From the NCBI GenBank assembly GCA_031292355.1, contig JARLHI010000061.1:62001-126000 (forward strand): DNA of 64,000 bases, read 5' to 3'. A model generated the notes under the pieces. That model searched no databases. It was given only the letters and a program-made list of their open reading frames with translations, and had not been told where the DNA came from. This DNA is from Candidatus Obscuribacterales bacterium. Its GTDB lineage: Bacteria > Cyanobacteriota > Vampirovibrionia > Obscuribacterales > Obscuribacteraceae. Positions 59,732 to 64,000 of the stretch are shown piece after piece. The translations under genes were made by a program, and so were the position numbers. Position 1 is the first letter of the stretch. The number at the start of each line of letters is the position of its first letter.

Positions 59732-59914
59732 ATGAAAACGCAAGACTATCTCTTCTGCTGGGTCGGGGCCATTGTGGTTGCCGTTCTCGCCATGAGTCTG
59801 GTCATGAACGCAACTAATCGACAAGGCGCTGCCGTCGCAGGTGGTGCCTTGACGTTCGCAGCCTGCATGATCGCATTGAAAATAAATGGCTGGCTGTAGA
59901 CGCCAGACGATAGA
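59732..59914 (+). CDS. Small two-helix membrane protein (60 aa)
   Basis: Two hydrophobic segments (FCWVGAIVVAVLAMSLVM; AAVAGGALTFAACMIAL) separated by NATNRQG, with a basic end. Starts 3 bp after the amidase stop; only a weak ribosome binding site, so translation is probably coupled. A small two-helix protein directly behind a muralytic enzyme is the arrangement of holin/endolysin pairs, though no phage genes are nearby. Confidence 0.5.
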
Positions 59915-59970
59915 TAAACTTCGAGCAGCCATGTCGACTGCTTGGGGTTTCCACTGTTCAGGAGGATAAA

Positions 59971-60447
59971 ATGGACATGAGAATAAGCGTAGGCAACCGA
60001 TTTTCTGCAATCTCGTTCAGTCAATTTCAGACACTTGTCGCTGACTTCAAAGAACTCACCGAAAACTCGTTTGGCGCCCCATGCAGCCTGCAAATTAGTG
60101 CGATGAGTCAAACAAAAATCACTACGACCCACTGGCCAGACGAGCACGTTATATCGCACATGAACGAAGTGAACGAAAGCGCCACTTTTTTCAAGACCGA
60201 TGATCTGCTTCTCGTCACGCCAGACATTTTCGACACCGCCGCATATCTCGATGTCGTGCTGCGCCCTGCAGAATGGGGGACCACGCCCGACTTTGCATTC
60301 GCAAGTGCTGAATTCAAAGGCAATTACCCTCGTCGTGCGACGTTCTACATCCAACCCGGCGATGTGAGTCGTTTCCGCTCGCTCAAAGAAAAGCACCATT
60401 CCATGGTTTTTGGAGACGGCTACGACAGCCACTGCGACATCGGCTAA
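59971..60447 (+). CDS. Hypothetical protein (158 aa)
   Basis: No family recognised. MDMRISVGNRFSAISFSQFQ at the start, mixed alpha/beta body with FKTDDLLLVTPDIFDTAAYL, and an end with His/Asp (KEKHHSMVFGDGYDSHCD). Excellent AGGAGGATAAA before the ATG. Same direction as the amidase, 57 bp after the small membrane protein. Confidence 0.65.
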   Translation: MDMRISVGNRFSAISFSQFQTLVADFKELTENSFGAPCSLQISAMSQTKITTTHWPDEHVISHMNEVNESATFFKTDDLLLVTPDIFDTAAYLDVVLRPAEWGTTPDFAFASAEFKGNYPRRATFYIQPGDVSRFRSLKEKHHSMVFGDGYDSHCDIG

Positions 60448-60497
60448 TTGACAGCCCATCCACCCGAAACAAAACACAAACAACAAAGAAATACCCA

Positions 60498-60686
60498 ATG
60501 ACCAAGACTAGTTCTACTTCATCCGGCAAACAGGGAAATCACTGCCATCAAGCAGCCGAAGTTCTCACCTTCAACAACAACGCGCTTAGACGCGAGCGCC
60601 TCTTCAGCGGGCGAACAAAGAAAAAGAGCAACGAATGGTGCGTGCTCTATCATCTCGATCACTTTCGACCATCCACGACCAAGTAA
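60498..60686 (+). CDS. Small basic protein (62 aa)
   Basis: MTKTSSTSSGKQGNHCHQAA, then NNALRRERLFSGRTKKKSN and a C-terminal WCVLYHLDHF. Basic, probably partly disordered; a Cys/His pair (HCH) near residue 16. Weak ribosome binding site. Followed by a clear terminator, which supports transcription through it. Confidence 0.45.
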   Translation: MTKTSSTSSGKQGNHCHQAAEVLTFNNNALRRERLFSGRTKKKSNEWCVLYHLDHFRPSTTK

Positions 60687-60695
60687 GTAGTAAAC

Positions 60696-60736
60696 AGGGC
60701 TTGAACTCTCGATTTGATCTGCTCAAGCCCTTTTTC
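60696..60736 (+). terminator. Terminator of the amidase operon
   Basis: AGGGCTTGA, 18-nt loop, TCAAGCCCT followed by TTTTC, 10 bp after the stop of the 62-aa gene. Confidence 0.88.
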
Positions 60737-60790
60737 TAATTCAACTTTTTAACGCTTCTAGCATTACCTTTCTCCGGAGACTAATCTATC

Positions 60791-61117
60791 ATGTCACCCA
60801 AATGTCGCTTTATTGTCTTTGCATTAATCGCGGCAGGAATGCACTTTGGCGTCATCAAAATTGCTGGTCTACCGTTGGGCTGCGTGCTTCTAATAGTGCC
60901 TTGTTTTATATTCTTTCTCACAGCAGTCCTCATATATATTTCTAAGGACTACAACTGGAGAGTGCTTTTCGAAATGCCGTTCTGCTGCGCCATAGTAGCT
61001 GCATTCGCAATCGTTCTGGTTGTGGGCGGTTCCTTCGGTATTCCAGCACTGCTCATAACCCTCGGTGCAGCAACGCTCAGCGCCGGTATATCAGGTTATG
61101 CTTTTGGTCAACTGTAA
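60791..61117 (+). CDS. Hypothetical membrane protein (108 aa)
   Basis: Three to four hydrophobic helices (FIVFALIAAGMHFGVIKI; CVLLIVPCFIFFLTAVLIYI; CAIVAAFAIVLVVGG; ALLITLGAATLSAG), short loops and no large soluble domain. No family recognised. Single gene followed by a GC-rich hairpin at 61135. Confidence 0.6.
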   Translation: MSPKCRFIVFALIAAGMHFGVIKIAGLPLGCVLLIVPCFIFFLTAVLIYISKDYNWRVLFEMPFCCAIVAAFAIVLVVGGSFGIPALLITLGAATLSAGISGYAFGQL

Positions 61118-61134
61118 TTAATTGATGTGAGATC

Positions 61135-61159
61135 CAGAGGGGACAGTTTTGCCCCTCTG
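61135..61159 (+). terminator. Hairpin after the 108-aa membrane protein
   Basis: CAGAGGGG, 9-nt loop, CCCCTCTG. T-poor downstream, so a weak or non-canonical terminator. Confidence 0.5.
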
Positions 61160-61200
61160 CTCACCGATACTTACATCAACCATTTTTCATTTTGTTGTTA

Positions 61201-61212
61201 ACTTTGCCTAAA
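61201..61212 (+). promoter_or_regulatory. ACTTTGCCTAAA motif, third occurrence
   Basis: Exact 12-mer, 76 bp upstream of the SGNH gene start and on its strand, followed by an A/G-rich then T-rich stretch. Same orientation relative to the gene as at 4548 and 29912. Confidence 0.4.
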
Positions 61213-61288
61213 AAGAAAGCGTCATCAATTTAGCAGTTTAGTTGTATCATCACGAGTCGACAGCCCAAAGCTGGTATTGGAGAAAAGG

Positions 61289-62416
61289 ATGTTCAAGCCA
61301 ATCATAATTCGCACCTCAACTGCTTTGTGGCTTGCAGCTATGAGCGGAACGTTGTTAGCAACCCCCATTAATGCTGTCGATTCAAATAGTAAAACCGCCG
61401 CAGATGCTATTAAACTCTACCAGCAGCACTCCTATAAATCCGCAGCCGATGCCTTTGAACAGATATTTAAAGCCAACAAACCGACAGCAGAGAATTTGTA
61501 CTACGCCGCTTTGAGCAATCAAATGTGTGGGCAAAATGTACGAGCGAAACAACTTTTCCAATATGTCGTGACAAATTTTCCGGATACACGTTCTGCGCAG
61601 TACGCACAAACGGCCTTGAAGGGTGCGCAAACTTCTCAACCTGCAGAGGGAGCTTTTGCACAAAAATCTTTAGGCACCGCAAGCATCGCGCAGCGAGCGG
61701 AAAAACCAACGGCTCCTGCAAAATTTGCCACGATGTTCTACGAGAGTAACTCGCCTGCAGCCCGCAAGATATTATTTGTTGGAAATAGCCTGACTTATGT
61801 CAATCAGTTACCAATAGTTTTAGCGGCACTCGCAATCAACTCCAACACATGCAGCGAATTGCGCGTAGGTGAAGTTGTAGAAGGCGGCGCCACACTCGAA
61901 CATATGTTCAATCAAACAAACGCAGTAAAAGCGATTACCGAAGACGGGCCCTGGACTGACGTGGTGCTACAAGACCAGAGCGAAACACCGGTTAAAAACT
62001 CCGCTCTAACACTGCAATATTCCGAACGTTTTGCCAAAGAAATAAAAAAAGTGCATGCAAGAACAGTATTTTTTGAAACCTGGAGTTTGAATGGGCAGCA
62101 AAGCACTCAGGCGCAGTATCACGATGTATACATGGAAGCTTGCAAAAGCGCTGACGGCTTGTTTGTACCAGCAGGTGACGCTTTTGCGCTTTGCCATACT
62201 GAACACCCGGAAATTGAACTCTACGGCGACGATCGTCACCCAAATCAGCAAGGGACCTATTTAGCAGCTTGTGTTTTTTACAAGAAACTGTTTGGCCGAA
62301 CACCTGTCGGACTACCCAGTGATCTGAGTCTTGCCGGCATAAAGATCATGACTCTCAGCACGAGCATAGCTAGCACACTGCAAAGCGTGGCGCTAAAGGC
62401 CGCCGGCTCTAATTAA
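61289..62416 (+). CDS. Secreted SGNH/DUF4886-type hydrolase with N-terminal TPR
   Basis: 375 residues. Signal peptide (IIIRTSTALWLAAMSGTLLA), then a TPR-like region (~35-105: AIKLYQQHSYKSAADAFEQIF; NLYYAALSNQMCGQNVRAKQ), a linker, and from ~150 an SGNH-type domain. Its block I ILFVGNSLTYVNQLP carries the Ser nucleophile, a later VLQDQSETP stands at block III, and DDRHPNQQGTYLAA holds the Asp-x-His. DUF4886 proteins are predicted esterases. It likely acts on acetylated glycans in the periplasm; substrate unknown. ATG at 61289 with GGAG 6 bases upstream. Confidence 0.82.
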   Translation: MFKPIIIRTSTALWLAAMSGTLLATPINAVDSNSKTAADAIKLYQQHSYKSAADAFEQIFKANKPTAENLYYAALSNQMCGQNVRAKQLFQYVVTNFPDTRSAQYAQTALKGAQTSQPAEGAFAQKSLGTASIAQRAEKPTAPAKFATMFYESNSPAARKILFVGNSLTYVNQLPIVLAALAINSNTCSELRVGEVVEGGATLEHMFNQTNAVKAITEDGPWTDVVLQDQSETPVKNSALTLQYSERFAKEIKKVHARTVFFETWSLNGQQSTQAQYHDVYMEACKSADGLFVPAGDAFALCHTEHPEIELYGDDRHPNQQGTYLAACVFYKKLFGRTPVGLPSDLSLAGIKIMTLSTSIASTLQSVALKAAGSN

Positions 62417-62481
62417 TTTGCACAATCCCATAAGAAAATCCGACTTCTAGGGCACCGTATATGGCACCACCATTAAGATAA

Positions 62482-63495
62482 TCAAATGGCAGTCTTACCT
62501 GCAATAATAGACACCCAGCTCTGTGGCATATTCTTTTCCACTTCAATTTCGTCAAAGGTAACGGGTTCGCAGGTACCGCGCTCTTTCACCCAATCTGTCA
62601 TTTTCGCGATACCTTCTTCAAGACTAATCTTTTTGCGAGTTCCAAAGTATTTTTGCGTTTTCTCATGATTCGAATATGCATGCACAACTTCTTTACGCGC
62701 CGGCAAGTACTCCACTCGCAGAGCTACTCCCAACGCTTTGCTCACGGTTTCTGCGACCGTATTTACGGTATAAGGTGTATCCGCACCGACATTGAATATT
62801 TGATTTTGCGCTGCCTCTACTTCGGGCGCTTTGGCGATAATTGGTGACACATCACTGATGTAGGTAAAAGCCCGTGTTTGTTCACCATCGCCAAAGATAC
62901 TGAGACTTCGCCCCTGCAATGCTTGATTGATAAAAATACCAATTACATTTCGATAACGATCCGCAATATTTTGTCTTTCGCCATAAACATTGTGCGGGCG
63001 AAAAATCACATAATCAATGCCAAACATTTCGTGAGCGGCTTTCAAATCCATCTCAAAGGCATATTTAGAGATGCCATAAGGGTCTTCAGGACTGGGTTGC
63101 ATATCTTCTGTCATAGGCAACTGACCAGCGCCATAAACAGCAATTGATGAAGTAAATACAAAACAACGAGTGCCATTTCTCACGGCAGAATTCAGCAGGT
63201 TGATTGAGCCAATCAAATTGGTGTTGTAATTAAAACGTCTGATGAAGTGCGACAACCCCTCGGCAGCATACGCCGCCAAGTGAAATACAGACTCGAAGCG
63301 ATGCTTTTTGAACAGTGCCTCTACCGCATCGTGATCGACGACCGACATTTTTACGAAGTCTACGCCCGCTGGCACATTCTCCAGAAATCCACCAGACAAA
63401 TCGTCCAGTCCAACGACCTCATGACCTAAAGCCAAAAGTTCATCTGCAACATGCGACCCGATGAAGCCAGCGACCCCAGTGACGAGAACCTTCAT
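62482..63495 (-). CDS. NAD-dependent nucleotide-sugar epimerase/dehydratase
   Basis: 337 residues, extended SDR of GalE type. VTGVAGFIGSHVADELL binds NAD, DLSGGFLEN follows strand 2, then VFHLAAYAAEGLSHF, TSSIAVYG and the active-site YGISKYAFE (YxxxK), PHNVYGERQN and FGDGEQTRAFTYISDV. The start at 63495 follows GAGGCGCAG; an earlier in-frame start lacks the motif. Probably acts on UDP-glucose/galactose or a related sugar for surface glycans. Divergent from lysC. Confidence 0.92.
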   Translation of the reverse strand: MKVLVTGVAGFIGSHVADELLALGHEVVGLDDLSGGFLENVPAGVDFVKMSVVDHDAVEALFKKHRFESVFHLAAYAAEGLSHFIRRFNYNTNLIGSINLLNSAVRNGTRCFVFTSSIAVYGAGQLPMTEDMQPSPEDPYGISKYAFEMDLKAAHEMFGIDYVIFRPHNVYGERQNIADRYRNVIGIFINQALQGRSLSIFGDGEQTRAFTYISDVSPIIAKAPEVEAAQNQIFNVGADTPYTVNTVAETVSKALGVALRVEYLPARKEVVHAYSNHEKTQKYFGTRKKISLEEGIAKMTDWVKERGTCEPVTFDEIEVEKNMPQSWVSIIAGKTAI

Positions 63496-63620
63496 TTTGA
63501 CTGCGCCTCGATTGGAAACGATACTGGCAGTATAAAGCATCGGTCGTTACCATTGGCAAAGTCCGGCTTGTTTGTCACAGTCACCTGCTATCATCATAAC
63601 AATTTTAAAGGAACACTCTT

Positions 63621-64000
63621 TTGGTCAGCACCAGTTCAACTTCACCGATTGGCACCAGAACAAAGCAATTGAGCGTGCTCAAATTTGGTGGCACATCTGT
63701 AAAGAGTGTCCCTCGCATTCAGCACGTTGCCGAAATTGCTCAAAAGCGCCTGAAAGACGGACCACTAATCATCGTCGTCTCAGCAATGGGAGACACCACT
63801 GATTATTTATTAAAGTTAGCCAAACAGTGCGCGAGCAATCCAGATAAACGCGAACTGGATTCACTTTTATCGACTGGCGAACAAATTTCAATCACTCTTT
63901 TGTCGATTGTTTTGCAATCGATGGGAGTGCGCGCTAAATCGTTCACAGCCTCTCAGGTGGGCATTTTTACAGAATCAGTTTTCAGTAAAGCAAGAATCGT
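63621..64000 (+). CDS. lysC: Aspartate kinase, N-terminal part (runs off the window)
   Basis: The frame is open to the right edge. LSVLKFGGTSVKSVPRIQH is the aspartokinase signature, followed by LIIVVSAMGDTTDYLL and LLSTGEQISITLLSIVLQS with the substrate-binding Ser/Thr/Glu. The enzyme phosphorylates aspartate, the first step towards Lys, Met and Thr. The probable start is TTG at 63621, with AAAGGA 8-9 bases upstream. That gives a 16-residue Ser/Thr-rich leader before the conserved part; a GTG at 63675 is the alternative. Regulatory ACT domains lie outside the window. Confidence 0.92.
   Translation, partial: MVSTSSTSPIGTRTKQLSVLKFGGTSVKSVPRIQHVAEIAQKRLKDGPLIIVVSAMGDTTDYLLKLAKQCASNPDKRELDSLLSTGEQISITLLSIVLQSMGVRAKSFTASQVGIFTESVFSKARI

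Noticed and set aside
1..64000. tRNA or rRNA genes, insertion sequences, integrases, phage structural genes
   Set aside because: I looked for T-loop GGTTCGA-type motifs, transposase signatures and terminal inverted repeats and found none I could support.

Overview
The window reads as a bacterial chromosome segment of moderate GC with the standard code: TGA is a normal stop and Trp is TGG. Most genes have AGGA/GGAG-type ribosome binding sites and short intergenic gaps. Features such as a lipoprotein, periplasmic beta-propeller, tandem PsbP-like domains, a DUF4239 protein and MshEN-like repeats suggest an environmental, Gram-negative-type heterotroph. I lean towards the non-photosynthetic relatives of Cyanobacteria (Vampirovibrionia/Obscuribacterales-like), but that is an impression, not a demonstrated assignment. 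I saw no rRNA, tRNA, CRISPR array, insertion sequence or phage structural gene.

Layout. 0-9.7 kb: thioesterase (cut by the left edge), methyltransferase, proline iminopeptidase, membrane-fused spermidine-synthase-like protein, two unknowns, secreted PQQ-type propeller, an HU protein with a Lys/Ala tail, and an SDR. 9.9-16.7 kb: unknown Cys/His protein, Gly-rich lipoprotein, YqhA-family membrane protein, then an antiporter / HExxH protein / membrane protein operon and a THEP1-like NTPase carrying a SWIM zinc finger. 16.9-22.6 kb, minus strand: RibA-like protein, HAD phosphatase, dCTP deaminase, small proteins and the K+ transporter kup. kup shares its 5' leader and first ~24 codons with an unrelated neighbour. 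23-28.4 kb: trmD-hom-(PsbP-like)-thrC-thrB, the threonine branch; the aspartokinase that feeds it starts at the right edge.

28.4-31.1 kb is mostly decayed DNA. 31.2-41.5 kb is the most interesting gene block: Cu+/heavy-metal P-type ATPase, Met/His-rich membrane protein, Y4yA/SbnH-type PLP decarboxylase, SbnA-like cysteine-synthase-fold enzyme fused to rhodanese, SufS-like desulfurase, unknown protein, isocitrate dehydrogenase and unknown protein. All are co-directional and closed by a terminator. Its enzyme set suggests an undescribed diamino-acid/sulfur (metallophore-like) pathway linked to copper handling.

41.7-50.7 kb: DUF4239 protein; deoxyribosyltransferase followed by two tandem copies of a structured RNA with compensatory base changes; MshEN-repeat protein; ATP-grasp ligase; a GT20 glycosyltransferase with a HAD phosphatase; and a protein with two Nfu-N-like domains. 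50.7-58.5 kb: a MocR-type regulator lacking the PLP lysine, several small helical proteins, an MFS exporter, orphan immunity-like proteins and gene fragments, including a glycosidase pseudogene. 59-64 kb: amidase with a small two-helix membrane protein, unknowns, a secreted SGNH/DUF4886 protein, a nucleotide-sugar epimerase and lysC (partial).
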